This document shows, in pieces, positions 43,381 through 57,090 of a DNA stretch of 64,000 bases (positions are counted from its first letter, which is position 1; each line of letters begins with the position of its first letter). Under the pieces are notes generated by a model, which ran no database searches, was not told where the DNA came from, and was given only the letters and a program-made list of their open reading frames with translations. A program made the position numbers and the translations under genes. The stretch spans positions 1,839,001 through 1,903,000 of the forward strand of contig JASSKH010000038.1 of the NCBI GenBank assembly GCA_031763025.1, written 5' to 3'. This DNA comes from Macrocystis pyrifera (taxonomy: Eukaryota; Sar; Phaeophyceae; Laminariales; Laminariaceae).

Positions 43381-44229
43381 CCTGTACGCTTGTGGTTTAG
43401 TATTCACCAACCCCGTATATCGATAAATCAACCTTATTCGGGAAATAAATAAATAAAAACTGCAGGTACAGCGTACAGCAGCAGTATGGTTCCTGTATTT
43501 TCTTCAAAATTACATGCACTAAGACTGATATTAATACCAATAGTGTACGGCAGTGCAGGTCGTCAGCACTATTCTTTTCATCTTTTTGAGCATCGTGCGT
43601 AGTGTTTAGACTACTGATAGCATTGTAGAGACGGAGATACGACTCTTCTGTGTAATTCCGAGTTGAGGCGCCTTTGCTCCGGGCGGCGGTAGACAAGTTT
43701 TCGTGGCATGGTAGGCTCATCAGTAACTACGTCCAGCTTCACACTTAGAATCATCGATAGGAGGTGCTCATCCCGCAATGATATTCAAAAGTACTCCCTA
43801 CTGCTGCTGTTTCGATACCAGCAGCGAGATATTCTTCAACACCAGTACATGTGATATGTGACAACGAACAGACGAGCACGAGCAACAGGCAAACGGAGCA
43901 CGAGCAACGAGTATGCCTGCATGCATTGACCAGATAAGTATCTTCAAAGCCTCACGAAACAAACAAGCAGAGCACCATTGGCAGCGTGAACACATAACAG
44001 CATATTGCACGTATCACCATCATACAAGGCAGGCAACAACGAAACATGTGAATGTATGCATATACTAAGTAACTGGTATGCAATGAAGTACTACGCAAGA
44101 TCAAACGTGGGATTATACAAAGAACACGATGACATGATTTCACAAGTTTGCAATCGCTCCGATCTCTTGCACACGTTTTGGGAACATTCCGATCTCCTGC
44201 AATGCACTTCGATCTGCCTGGGTTCATCC

Positions 44230-44776
44230 TGTTACAGCAGGGTACAGCTAATGACCGTAAGAAGGACCTGCGCTCGTTAGATCTCTGAGGCCGGCTCACC
44301 TGTTGTTTGAGAGTTCGAGGAAGTGCCATCAAGCAGTAATGATCGGGTCACGCAGAACGTGGATCGATGCAATGCGATAGATGCAAGCAGTCAGCGTGAA
44401 CACTCAACGAAGCACCACAGACACGATGACGGGCACGACGGGCAAGGCAGGGCCCAAGGGGCTGGGGGTCGATAGGACAGGCATCACAGATCACTTGGCT
44501 TTGACATTCTTTCTTCACTTGGTGGTGTTTTGTAAACACCGGGTGGTCCCGGAACTGTACCCGCGACCGAAGGCGTTCCCACACCGGGGATCCTCCCTGC
44601 CCCTATAAGATCCGCCCAGAGGATGCTAACCAAAGCTTGCCCTCTGCCTGTCGAATAGACCCGACGCGTGACCCTGATCAGGACAGTGGTCTCGCGCCGT
44701 ATTATCCTCCCCATAGCGCTGGTCACGAGAGTCACAGCGCTATGAACCTCCCTCCCTGGCGCCACCCGCTGTAACA
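44230..44776. repeat. 3' terminal repeat of E2
   Basis: 547 bp. Lacks a 17-18-bp piece present in the 5' repeat (after ggaac) and has a 3-bp gain (ggtggtg). Otherwise nearly identical. Confidence 0.88.
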
Positions 44777-45280
44777 GTGGGTCAGGGGTTCAAGCCTCGC
44801 CGAATTCGTAAGTTGTTCTCTTCGAGCGCGCGCGCAGGAGACAATACGAATGATTATGACAGTGTGCCTCTAGATACCAGTACCCCCGGAGATCACTGTT
44901 ACTAAGTCGTGGAGATTCCACGAATATCGTTGGACCAATTCCGCGGAAAATGCCGTTTTTACCTGACCGAATCCGAGGAGAATGCCGCTTTACAAGGCGT
45001 TGGATTTCGAGTGTTTTATGTGTTTGAAACAGAGAGGCTGTGGAATTTGAGCATTTGAATACTGCTTTGAGGACTTCAGTGTTGATTCGAGAGTTTGATT
45101 TTTGAGGTCCAGATTGGATTTTTGAGTTTCTGATATTGGTTTTAGTCGGTTATAATATTGAGATGTACCAGCCCTGCGATGTCGTACATTTTCATATGCG
45201 GAGATGGGGGGAATATTGATATGGTCATGCACAGGAGCAGGGGGGATATTAGTATGGTCTTGTATAATGAGTAGGGGGGA

Positions 45281-45539
45281 TGTTGATTGTACTCAGAAAC
45301 GCGACATAAAAAATCCATCGTAGGTTAAGGAGGTCCATGCAGGAAAGGGATTCTGGTAATAGGGCATTGGGATATCGGGGTAATATGCGCCCACCAATGC
45401 CACTCGTTAGATGTAGATCCGTATGAGGCAAGTCGCTTCGACAGCTCGGATGTAATGTAAGAGGAGTTCCGTGCTATGTCTGGAGTCAGTCACGCGTTCC
45501 CGTCCCAGCTGCGCCTATACCTTTAGAGATCAATCAACA
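45281..45539. repeat. Left terminal repeat of E3'
   Basis: 259 bp. Preserves the inverted ends best of the four copies. Confidence 0.75.
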
Positions 45540-45783
45540 TGCTCTAACCACCTCTAGTTCCGTCGTTTTTCGTATATCATCTCGCAATCGGGATAATTCC
45601 GAGCGTGGCATCAGGGATATCGGGGACAACCAGTGGAGATGAGTTTGATGCGACTGCATGCCGAGCCAGATACATGATATTGGTGGGGCGCAAATGAACT
45701 AAGGGGAGGTCTTCTTACAGCAGTAGCAAACCGTCGATCGCTCTCGCCCCCATAAGCGTCTTTCACCCAATACCAAGGCTTCA

Positions 45784-45996
45784 TCATCTGAAGTTGCGAT
45801 ATATTTGAGCGTTGTCGACGTTCTCTTTAGATATCCGTCTGTGGACGGTAGAATACGCGGTGAAAGTTCTAGGGTATACCTCTAGGCGGCGAGAAAGTAC
45901 AGACGCGGTTTGCGCTCCGGGGCAATGAACGACTACCGCAACGTCCGCGAACGCGCCGACTGCGGCGTCGCTACGGAAGCAGATGTGACAGTCCAA
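45784..45996 (-). pseudogene. Conserved coding-like segment in E3'
   Basis: Counterpart of 14765-14977, also open for 70 codons (DCHICFRSDAAVGAFADVAV). Confidence 0.35.
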
Positions 45997-46529
45997 AAAG
46001 TATTATTCAAGGAGTAGGCGTCCCACCTGTTGCACGTACCAACGAACTTAGGATACTAGTGGGAATTTCCGCGTCAGGTGTGACAAGTGTAACGCAGGTA
46101 TATTGTCGCCTAGAGTTCGGGGACGGGAGAGGTGCGCTATTGGTGGACATTGATAACATAGCCGAGAGAAAAGATCCTGCTATCGTAGGCGGGCGCTTTA
46201 ACTATCAGGATAGCTAGTGCACCCGCGACACATCTCTCAACGGAAGTCCTCTTAGGCAGGGCGGTTAGCCCGGGCATTTAGAAACACGTCGTGTGTTGAC
46301 AATTCCGGCCTTTGTACACAGCTTTCTTGAGCTATTTCGTCAGCTGAGAACAGCATGCGATCTACAGTAGTCTGCGTCTCCGAGACTAATCAGGTTTAAT
46401 GAAAAGCTGTTGTAAATCGCCCGCCGACCTCAAAAGGCCCCAACCATTCCCATTGCTCTGCGTACGACGGCATGTTATGAAAGATTCCATGTGTCATGCT
46501 CTACATGCACCTGAATTGCCGCTGTTGCA

Positions 46530-47620
46530 CGTCGAAGGGAGCTGCAAATAGTGCGCTAACGTCCGATAGCATATACCCCCCCCGCGTCGTCTATCAGGCG
46601 GTATAGCCTAACTAGCCTTATATCACCTCACACGGATCGACTACGATACCCTACGCGACATAATACAGTTTCCCATCTGACATAAGACTGTCTAGTTGAT
46701 TAAATATGACCGAATCCATTGCCTGATGTCACCGCCATCGCCAAACCTTATACCTGGTTTCTTTAATCGAGAGTAGCTACCCCTTGAGCTCACCAGAGGG
46801 AGCGATTCCCAAACACAAATCAATAGTCTAAATAGCTTAGTCTGGCAAAACGTAACGAATGCCGCTACCCCCATCGTAACTGGCTACTTCATTCCGGATG
46901 CGTATGTCTCTCAGGCATACCCATGGGAATGACAGCCAAACCACAAACCACCCATGAACATACACTTCCTTCTATTTTATCAATCTGCAATAAGTAAGTG
47001 TGGCCAAACCTAATGTCTGCTATCCCCGCCCCTAAAGGACACTATAGCGGGTTACCTTTCTCGGGGTTAAGCTGTTCCCTGGGCACCTTACAAGGAGCGA
47101 CCACCAAAGCGCCCCCCTCCCATGCCGTATACCTTCCTGAGCCGACATCAAGCTGGAAAGCCGAGTCAAACCAATCCCAGTGGCTGCCATTAGACCCCTC
47201 TCTTAGCGTCATGCCGGGTTACTCCCCTCGGAACTAAGCAGGTCCTTGAGCACAATCACAAGGGCGACTGCCAAGGCATCACCTCCCTTGACGTATACCT
47301 CCCGGAGCTGTTATCCGGCCGGGTGACCAGACTACCTCGCGATCGGAGGAAAGGGAGCGACTAACAAAGAGTCAAGCTATCATGACAACTGCCTCCCAAT
47401 TTAGTCCCAGGCTGCATAGCCTAGAACTAACCAAATCCACTGCCTGCTATCAAACCCATCAACGAACGTCATACGTGAATTCCTCACCGCGGATTACGTT
47501 GCGGGTCGGTCACTCCGAAGGTAGCGACTACTCTAAAGCGCCAACAACAATTAACGACATATACCCCCCCCCTGATATGTTCAAGCTGCATCGCCGATCC
47601 TGACACCAACTGCGTCCCCA
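46530..47620. repeat. Degenerate repeat array, copy 2
   Basis: Counterpart of 15500-16620 with the same ggagcgaccaccaaagcgcc-type motif. Confidence 0.5.
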
Positions 47621-47667
47621 CCAACTAGCGATGTCATTTCTGAATGCTTCATTCGGGATCGGGACGA

Positions 47668-47725
47668 CTGTGTCAAACACACACACATCACACACATCAC
47701 ACGCACACTACTACACACACGTTCA
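47668..47725. repeat. CA-rich simple repeat, copy 2
   Basis: acacacacatcacacacatc and further CA units. Purer than at 16650. Confidence 0.6.
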
Positions 47726-48282
47726 CGCTAAATGTACCCTGCATCTTGATGTGTAACGATCTCCTCCCACGCTCCCTAGTCCAAACTCCTAGACTATACT
47801 ACTTTGGACTTTCAGATACCTTACGAAACCCTCTACAGTAGACTGATGCGACACAGAAGATTGTAGCAAACTCGTCATCTCACCGGCTACAGCCAACACC
47901 TACACGGACCGTATACACACCAACATTGAATAAACTGTATATCGTGGTGCAGAGCAATTATTTGCTTGCTACGGAGAAAAATGGTGCAGCACTGTCGACT
48001 TCCAACTGCCATACAAAACCTCTGAGCTCACGGTGCTATTCCAAATGTCAACATGCCTGTCATGAAAAGCATGCCGCTGTCCTGAACATCACACACCCAC
48101 TCTGATCAAACCACTAAGGTTAGTGTTGAGCTAATCCAATCTCGCGTTGAAAAACTCTGAAATACTGCTGCTGTGCATTTTCAACGTACCATATATACAG
48201 CTCTGAAAACACGTGCTAGGGGAAGCAGTTCTGCATTATGCCCGCCATCGCACTGAAAAAATTCAACTACCACGAGGAACAT

Positions 48283-49263
48283 TTAAGAAACAACCAAGCT
48301 GCCCATCCCCTGACAAGGGTATGGAACCAGATGGCGACTAAGAAAACCTGCTTCGTGGTTGCTGTCCGAGTGCCATGACTGCTCGTCAATTGCACCCGTA
48401 ACGGCTACGCTTTCTGTACAGGCAGCCAACCGACCGCGGCCAGTTACGAACTTGCATGTATATTCCATACGCCTGGTGATTCCGCTCGTGTTGATCTCTC
48501 GATTGTTCCACCTTCCCTGCCCGTTGTCCATACCGGTAATACAATCTTCCAACTACACAGCCTGGTCCCGCAGACTCATCCCCGTGCCAACCAGGCCGTC
48601 AGCAAGCTATCGCCGTCCGCACTTCTTGGGGTTTCGTTTCATGTTGTGAACCTGACGTTCAACAGTCTTTTTACATTATACTTGCGGTGGTTTCGTCGAC
48701 GACCTTAAGAGTATCGATCTCCTTCAGTCCTCGGTACAGTTGCCGGTAAAAAGCATTGGTGCTGCACCTGTAACACACGGCACAACAGGGAATAGCAGAC
48801 GGAGCAGGGCGTCGATGTTTGGTGGTCATTGACGGCTCGGCTTCTGCGTGGACAGATCGGCAGACGCGGAGATCACAACCATTTTAAATATTGGGCGTTC
48901 CCAAACGTATATTGACCTCAGTTCAAGAAAGGTCAGGTTTATCCAACGATTTCCTCATGCGTGGCCTCACCGGATCTTACTATGGTAGAACGGGTGCAGC
49001 GTCGGAGCCATCCACATGAAGCTCCAGCTGGCGCTTTCACAGTAGTCAGTCCTGTTCGTAACAATATGGGCCAGATTCAAAACGTGAATCCGAGCGATAT
49101 GGCAGAGATACCGATGAGACATGAAGGGAAGAGCGAAGTCAATACAATACTTTGTCAACGAGGTGTCGCAACGATGAAGGCAGGCCAACGGACGGACAGC
49201 GCCACGCCTACATCATCAGACGGTAGAGCTCTGGGTCTGCTTCTGTTCGTCATTAATGGGTAA
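48283..49263. other. Open frames, coding uncertain
   Basis: Plus frames 48359-48649 and 48961-49263 match those at 17341-18300. A minus frame 48283-48552 (SVAVTGAIDEQSWHSDSNHE) also looks plausible but is broken in copy 1. I cannot choose between them. Confidence 0.2.
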
Positions 49264-49407
49264 CACGAGACAGCGCCGAACACACGTACTACAGCTCAAG
49301 CGCTCCGTTAGGTGGGTAATTGTGGCGGTACCTCGAAACCGGTTCTACCGCGATTCAAGGCTGTCCTTCAGGTTATGCAATGAAATACACATGACCGTCG
49401 TCGACAC

Positions 49408-49641
49408 TCACCAAGCAGTGGTTTCGCTGTTGAAGTCGATCTTGTATTTTACTCTCCACAAGATCCTTGCGCCGAGTACGTGGTCTATCGCGTGAAGGAT
49501 GCAAGACAGGAAGATGCCTTTTTGTAGGTCAAGTGGGATGTCGTTGTCTCGCATGGCCCTACCACAATAGAGGAATGTGAGCGGTTTTCGATGAACATGG
49601 GTTGACCGTGGCATGAACGCGTAGTCCATCATGCATGACAC
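49408..49641 (-). pseudogene. E3' minus-strand gene remnant, downstream block
   Basis: Counterpart of 18389-18622 (GRAMRDNDIPLDLQKGIFLS). Open over 77 codons. Confidence 0.35.
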
Positions 49642-50033
49642 ATTTCATGTTGATAACTAACTTCGATGACGCCCACTCGTCCAGCAAGACGAAAGACCGC
49701 TTCGCCTCATCAACTCATCATGTTTGCAGCCATGGTCTCTTGTGTTCGACAGCAAGGCCAGTCTGTCGCGCCGTGGGATGACATGAGCGACAATCAAACC
49801 TTCGCATACAGTATGTAGACTGTGTCGTGGACATCTTCACGGTGACGGTGGTTTCTCGAGCGGCCGATACATGGATGAGCATTGAGGAGTGTGGTGGTGC
49901 GTATGCCATCTTTATCCCCGTTTGTGTATCAACAAAGAGCCCAGCTATGCATTTACGCTCAGGCGAAACATTTGGGCTATCGTTTCGCGGTGACGGAAAA
50001 TGAAAATCAGGGTGACCGGTAGGAACGTCTTAT

Positions 50034-50300
50034 CTGCGCAGAACGTGCCGCGCCCTCATCATGAAGTCCGACATGGGAAGCTCCAGCTCGCTCCAACGTT
50101 CAGTCCGTGCGTGGTCAGCACCACCAAGGGGGGACATGTTGCGCGACTCCGCCACAAGAGAGTCCCGCTTTGTCGGCGAACCCAGCCCCATCCACTTGTT
50201 TGCCTTCGTCCTGTGCCACACAAACGATCGCGGGATACGGGTTCAGCTTTACAGTCTTCAGATGATGTCAACGGTGGTGTAGTCCACGGTCGCCACGTTG
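50034..50300 (-). pseudogene. E3' gene remnant, exon with lost splice sites
   Basis: Counterpart of 19015-19285. Donor changed from gtaagg to ataaga and acceptor from ttcag to ttcac, so this exon could not be spliced as in copy 1. Confidence 0.4.
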
Positions 50301-50695
50301 CGTTGTGAACGTTTCAGAATGTAAACAATCGAGGGGATGGTCGGCAAGTCTTGCGAAAAAGGAAAAGCTATCTATACTCTGCTGCGCGCGGGCCGGTATG
50401 AGTCTGGTATGGGCACCCCTCGCCAGCAGGGTATCTGCCCTTATAGGAGCAGCAATAGTTCAACGGAACTTGAAGAAGTAAAACACGCAACGAGTGCGGC
50501 AGTACAACCAGCAATAGACGGAAACGTAACAGCACCTTCCCGATCAACGTTAAAAACATAAACACAACCCTTTTCAAAACCAACGATGTGCCCCTCTTCC
50601 CGATACGGCGGTGGGGTAGACTTACACGAAACATGGGTTGCTGCTTGTAACGCACGTCGAAAGCATCAGGCACTCGATTTTATCTAGATCTCTAC

Positions 50696-51284
50696 CTGGT
50701 GGTCGTGAGGGGACCCAGGGTACCGTGAAGGAGCCAGTGGTGCAGCCAAGTTGTTGTCCACGTCGACTCCATTATCTTGGTCTTCAAATCATCATCTGAC
50801 ACGATGCGCTCAACCAGCGCGTTGCCAAGCGCGTGACATTTGGTATGGGCAGCCGTTGTCCAGTAAAAGTGGAGGAATGAAACCTGGCAATTCGGGTCGG
50901 TCACCGGCTGTCCATTGACAAGGAACGAGGAGATGACCACGGCCCACTTCCCGTCTTCTCCGCCGCATCTGGTTTTGGTGTACTTCATGCTCGGGTGTCA
51001 CTACCCCTTTGTCGTACATGCTGCCGCGTTCGTGACTGACGTGTTCCAGCATGCATTCATCGACCCGGATGTAGTAATGACGCTCGTCGGTCGACCGCTG
51101 TAGCGCACAGTTCGTTTCTCTTGTCGATGCTAGTGCAGCACGTTCGGCCACCCGATCACGACGAAGGACGGTGACTAGACTGGTGCCTTCGACGAATGTC
51201 ACCACATCTTCGGCCGTAGGCGTCCGCCAGAAGAGGGCGCTCCAGATCCCCAGCAAGACCGCAAAGGGGAACTTGATGAAGTAC
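50696..51284 (-). pseudogene. E3' gene remnant, main exon
   Basis: Counterpart of 19677-20276. Tyr is restored where copy 1 has a stop. An 11-bp deletion (after ttcatgctc, about 50991) shifts the frame. Acceptor cctacag and donor cag/gtagag are kept. Confidence 0.5.
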
Positions 51285-51690
51285 CTGTAGGTTGGAACAC
51301 GAGAAACGAGGGGGAGGGTCATATGATGAGATGGTTGTGGTTTAGCGCATTCGTCCACACTATCAATACGCGACACTTTAGCTGCTTTGATTCGTTGTGA
51401 CAGCATCAATGTAGTAAATACGCATGAGCTTTCTTTGTTTCGGAGGGGTGGAGAGGCTATAATCTAGAAACGATTTTCTTTCACAATTCAGATGAGGTCC
51501 TTATTGTAATTATCGTAGACATATCGTGGCTGACTAACATACAACGATTTGCAACCGTAGACGCTACTTACACAATTGACCAATCCGGAATCTGGGAGCA
51601 CCGAACACAGCTTTTCGGGAGCAGGGCACATACATTATACGCACTCGTGATGGGAAACGTCAAGCACCACCGATGTGTCCGTTGTCGTCG

Positions 51691-52207
51691 TTAGGGTGCA
51701 GTGGGAAAGGAAGACCGATACATTTTGTTTTCCATGACCAAGCGATGATGACACGAGATCGTTTCAAATGTGACGGCTAAGACTGCGCCCGAACACAGTG
51801 CATCTGATTGAGGCAAAGATATTTCAGACTTCTGAAATCTTGAGGCGTAGCAAATAACACAAAACCAATGTTCGTCAGTGGGAACAAGCGACGATACGCA
51901 ACAACATATATTGGAATTTGTAGGAAGTAGTGAGCCAGGTATCGCAGCAAGGGCTGTTCGAAGCTGTTCAGGTCGACGTCCACATTGGCGTTGATGGGCT
52001 TGCAAGAAGGTTTCGTCGCCTTGGAGACCTGTGGTCGAATGGCAAGAGGACGGGGTGTGCGGTTTTAATCAGGCCTGCTAGAGGTGACACTCCATGATTG
52101 CAATGGACAATTACGGTAGGGACAGGATGCCCTCGCAATATCTGTGGAATCGACAGCCCACGCTCGGCTGGACCTAGAACCAACAATTGCGCGTGTATTG
52201 GGCACAA
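51691..52207 (-). pseudogene. E3' gene remnant, upstream block
   Basis: Counterpart of 20562-21201. NSFEQPLLRYLAHYFLQIP is preserved. A stop follows SSFPTAP, where copy 1 is open. Confidence 0.35.
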
Positions 52208-54284
52208 TAGCTGTACTCTCTATCGCTAGACTTTATTTGAAACATTTCGGGACATTGCACACATTTCGGATTGGTTATAGCTTGTGACTTTCGTTATATC
52301 GGGATGAGTTCGGCATATACCTGCAGTCGCATCTGTATCCCTATGCGTTGCTGTGTTTCTTTGGTGCATATTCGGCTTTGTGACCAGAAGTCTCCGCCAG
52401 GTGCTGATAGCAGTGCTGTATGACCATCGTCACCACTCAGTGTGGTGTGCTAGAGCCAGCTACAGCCTGCAGAACCACCCAGCACTCATGCGCTGAGCGG
52501 TTAACCGCAGTGTCGCAGAGCCAAAGCAATTACACAGCAAGCAGATAAGATATTCCGGCTTCCTAAAGTGAATCCGTGGGACACAATACCATCTGAAAGT
52601 ATGCCCCAAAAATGTTAATGTTAATGAGTAAAATCGGGTTCAGTCGTGACAGCCCCGCATGGAAAATACACGACATTTGGGTCGGCCGTCCATTTCGTCG
52701 CCTGCAAAGGGTGAAAGCCCAGGTGTGAACAGGAGCGGTATGTACGATATTATGGTGACTTTGGCCAGACACACTTCGGTGTAATGGTGCCCCACAGCGG
52801 ATCAGACAACCAGAGAGGATAATCGGTTTGGGGTGGGCATGCGTCGTGTCACTGAAAAATGTCGCATTCACATATTTGTGGCTCAGCAACTGTTACACAT
52901 GACGACCTGCGGGGGAGCTGAAAATGAGACTGTCAACTCTGCAACCATTTATAAAAATCCACAGCTAATGAAGGCTTAGTTCGTGGGTTTCGTGTTGCTC
53001 CACACATAAACCGAATACATTGAAACGGCCACTTGCTACAACTAACGGCAAGCGGATTACTCCCATCACTCATCGAAGGGCTCGGTCCACAATAATGAAA
53101 CGCCTCTGTTGCGCCATGCACCCTCTTACGAGCATTTCTATACGGTCAACAGATCACACAACCTTGCCGCGAGGTGGCTTTACATGGCGTTGCTTCATGT
53201 TACCTGTGTCATTGTTGCGGGCTCCTCCGGGCCTTTAAATTTGTTCTTCCCTGGTTGACAGGGTTAATATACTTCCGTTTTGCCGCCAGAATACTAGCGC
53301 TACGCTTTCAGTGCTCATATACTCCCTTACCGTGCCGCAGGGGTACCTTATAGCGTATGATAATCTTCATGTTCCGGGTAAATATACCGCGTGTTATCAC
53401 CCTATTCCACTAGCTTGTGCCAAACATACACCGGCAGTGCGAGTCTAAATAGTTCATTTGTGCAATTTCCCTCGCTGGCAACCAATTCAAACCGAAGCTC
53501 ATCACGTGCTTAACCTGTGCTCTCTGTCATGCAAGTTTGATGTTTATCAGCCAGCCCCGAGTCTGTGAGAAGTGTCTTTCCAAGATTCGCCAGTATCAAC
53601 TATTAATACAATTCTTCCGACGATCAAACATTGATGATTGCCATCGAGATCAGTAGTCAGGTACCAATCACACTTTCGACTACACGGTATACTTTATTCA
53701 CGCTATCCTCACGGTCACAGTGATACAGGTAGTTGTCTTCTTCCTTAAAGCTGACACCACAAGCACAGTAGACCCTGTAGGTCTTCGGTACGTATATACC
53801 TACGAAATGCTTACGTTTGTGCGGTACAAATCCAACAGAATATTGGTGCCCGCTGGCTGCTACTGCTGCAGGTTTGGTAACGAAATACTTTCTTTCGTAA
53901 TATGGTTGTTACAGGGACACAGCGAAGGAGTATTCCGTCATACGCTGACCATTATTTCGTAGCTCGATAGCCAAAGTCCGCCCAGAAAGTGAGCAGTCCA
54001 AACGTCGGTGCTCTACGCGGTAAAACGTGAACCCCTGCACATGGTAATACCGGGCAAATAAACAGTTTATTGCGGGTTGTGGTCTATCGAGAGGGCGCAG
54101 AGCCTTACCGCTCGATACACGACAATGATCTACTTTCTGCAACACGTTTGCCGCACTCGTACGCAGTACATTCTTGACTACTGCGGTACTATGAAACGAA
54201 CTATTAAGCATGCCTGAAACCCACGCCAGCTGACTTCATGTTATACGTTGAAAGTGGTGCCGTCGCGTATGAACACCGGTAAAA

Positions 54285-54737
54285 TCAATTTTGACTGCTG
54301 TTGAGACAAAAGAGAACCCAGACCTCGTTTAACTTGGACAAATTACCGAAAGTATAATATTTAGCGCTCACCAAAGGAACTACTGTAAAAACCACAGCGA
54401 GGCAACGCGGGGACTTCAACGCAATACCCACTTCTCTGGCAATCGGGCAGGGCTGTTGGCAATACAACGTGTCTCGCGTAGTCACTGGGTACCAAAAATC
54501 ACATGATATCTGAGATGTAGATGATGGGGGAGGGAGTGTTTGTTCCCTCCAGATACTGTAGGTGTCGAAAGCTACAGCCGCAGCAGCGGAAGAGCAAGAA
54601 CCTCCCCCTTTTTGGTAAACCGAAATCGTGACGGGTGCAACGATGAAGCTGATTTCTCGGGTGTGTGTGCGTGTGGAAATGCGAGTTCCTTGCGGATGTG
54701 TGAGTGTGCGGATTCCTTGCGGTGGCTTTGAAAACAA
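54285..54737 (-). pseudogene. Conserved frame in E3', 150 codons
   Basis: Counterpart of 23225-23725. Shares the Cys-containing core and differs at the C-terminal end by an indel. Confidence 0.35.
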
Positions 54738-55859
54738 TGCCGCAAGCTAAAAGATTAGCCGACACCAGAAACGACAATATCCTTTTTATTCGTATTCTTA
54801 CGCGAAATATACAACAAACAGCCGTGGTCATCTACGCCAATTCGGAATGTTTGCACCGCTGAATGCATGACCAGTCAATTTGTTGAAGCACGGCCTCCTT
54901 TATACCCGCTACTGCAACTGGTCCACCAATTACTGTTGAATTTCTTCTGCATGCGTGCATGTTCCGTGCCGCGGCTAAACGTTGAGAGCAACGGACTGCT
55001 GTAGAAGACGTTAACACCAACGTGTCTCACTCTCCAGTCGAGCTGTGTGGGCATTCCAGGATGTAGTTAATCTCTATGTTAAATTACCTTCCTATTTACC
55101 TTGTTCAACGGGTGATTGTCTTTCTACTCTTTGGAATCGTCCACCAAGGTTTGAAACTTAAACGGATCGAGTTGCCGATAATGGCTATATTTCGCGTGCG
55201 CGCTCAGAGGGATCCATGACACGGTAGGTGTTGAACGTTTTATGGTGAACATACTATTTCTGACAGATTTCATCAGCTCAGGAAATATCTAATACCTAGT
55301 CCACATGAGCACAAGCGCACATGTAATCATCTTAGCGTTTAGCAACGATGTTCGATAGATAGTACCTATGGTAGCTGCGCCAATGATTGTTGAGTTGGAC
55401 GTGCCATACTTCTCGGAGTCACTATGTACGGGGGGTTATGATCTGCCCGTGATCGAGACCTCTGAAGGTATGGGTGATCCCGGCTTCACCGTTCTATGAC
55501 TCCAAGTCTCAACTCACCCAAGGAAGACTTGGCGGAGTCTCCCGAGGGCTTATCTCACCCGACAGGAATGCCGGACCACTTCGGACTAGAACGACATGTA
55601 CGCAGGTTACGACGAGAAAATGTCGAAGCTTACGCAGTGTTCTGGCACTTTTGACCAGTTGATCATTTGTTGAATGTCACACTCGTCACAATCCCCCCGA
55701 TGACTGCAGGGCGTCCTCAGCAATTTGATCAACTCCTCACCTAGTTGTATGCTGCATGTGTTTCTCGTGCACCATGCATTCTTCATCAACGCTGCCGCAA
55801 CCCAATGTTTGTTTGTTCGCCGCATGAACTACTGTACTGTACATCCTTGGTTGACAGAA

Positions 55860-55890
55860 AATCATGGGGCAAGGGGGGGGGGGCGAGGTT
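55860..55890. other. Deletion junction at a G-run
   Basis: caagggggggggggg joins directly to cgaggttgagatg. Copy 1 has caaggggg at 24848-24855 and the poly-G/cgaggttgag at 25397-25424 with about 550 bp between. Confidence 0.7.
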
Positions 55891-56393
55891 GAGATGTGAT
55901 CGCCATAAGCTTTAAGCTAACCAAGCTTTCTTTTTTCCAAGAGGACCGTGAACAATGAAATCAAGCCCCAGCTCCGGTACGAGCGACAAACCCTCAAGTA
56001 CACGTGTCTGATACTTGTCCTGAGGTATGGGCGAAACAAGAATACCAGCCCGTGCTCAGGTACGCAAGGAGCACATGTAATCATAGAACACTTTGACGAT
56101 CGTGTCGAAGGTTTCCGATGATGTAATATGCCTCTTTGAGTACTTTGGGGTAGGGCACTCGCTGTCGTTGTGATTTCCTCGTGCACAATTTCGTTGTCGA
56201 TGCAATTTTTCTACCTCAGTATGATATGCAGCCACAAACGCGTACCAGGTACCTGGTATGTCCCTAGGAAGAGCGATCAGTTCATATCTCGAACGTGCTT
56301 GACGCCGTAAAGGAAAATACCGTGTATCATGTAGAAGATTGCATACGTCGCCAACACAGCAGCCGATCAAACCATGGTGCAGCGGCATAATAT

Positions 56394-56974
56394 TTGGCCG
56401 GATATTATTGCCGTTTTGGCCGAGCGTGCAGGGCAGATGCCAATTTGACTACGTGTCTTATCGACGGCAAGATATTTGATACAATGCGTTTTAACAACGA
56501 TCTGTACTTTGTGTGTAGGTGCAGTGTAACGGATATGGGTCTAGAAGGCACCACTGTCTGTAGACTCCAGCCCTTCTCCGTGTTGCGGTGACCTACAAAG
56601 CCCACTGGGCAATGTATTTCGCATTTCCTTGGTTTTATCCTGTCGCTGGTGTCAGGTATTGTGTGTCTTTGATGTGTTTGTTCGGCCGGGCAGGTAGATT
56701 GTCTCTCAGTGAGGCATGTAAAACATGCGCAGTGGTCATCCACCGTGAAGATCCCTTGTATGCGTGCTCTCTGCGCATATTTTACGCCGCTATACGACGG
56801 GTGACATCGATGGCGGTCGAATCCACCGTGATATCCAGTACCACGTCGATCGTCTTGATCAGTATGAGGCCACCGTGCCTGGCAGTGTGCATCCTTGGCG
56901 TATACAGCTGCCGGGTTTTGCTGATTGGTCACCAGACGTCCTTGTCATTTCTCCCCAAAGTTAATCTAGGGTGA
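56394..56974 (+). pseudogene. Cys-rich coding-like block in E3'
   Basis: Counterpart of 25935-26507. Reads YYCRFGRACRADANLTTC, then CRCSVTDMGLEGTTVCRL with a stop after SVLR, then DIQYHVDRLDQYEATVPG in a shifted frame. Confidence 0.35.
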
Positions 56975-57090
56975 ATGGCTAGAGTAGTACGGCCGAATTG
57001 TCTCCGAGCGTGTGCCTAGTCCCTTGCAGCATGATTCCATAACTAACTATATACATCACCCCTGGGCACGGATACGTGTCGATGGTGCTC

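Larger units (their letters stand above)
37741..44776. mobile_element. LTR-type element E2, 7.0 kb, no recognisable RT or integrase
   Basis: Direct terminal repeats 37741-38299 and 44230-44776, both with TGTTACAG...CTGTAACA ends. GTGG flanks the element (37737-37740 and 44777-44780). Copy 1 shows the empty site at 13753-13756 (ctaggGTGGgtcg). It sits between the A and B boxes of a tRNA-like sequence. The two terminal repeats differ at only about a dozen positions plus two indels, so E2 is fairly young and postdates the block duplication. The interior is colinear with E1. No RT, integrase, protease or YR is visible, suggesting movement by proteins supplied in trans. Confidence 0.85.
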
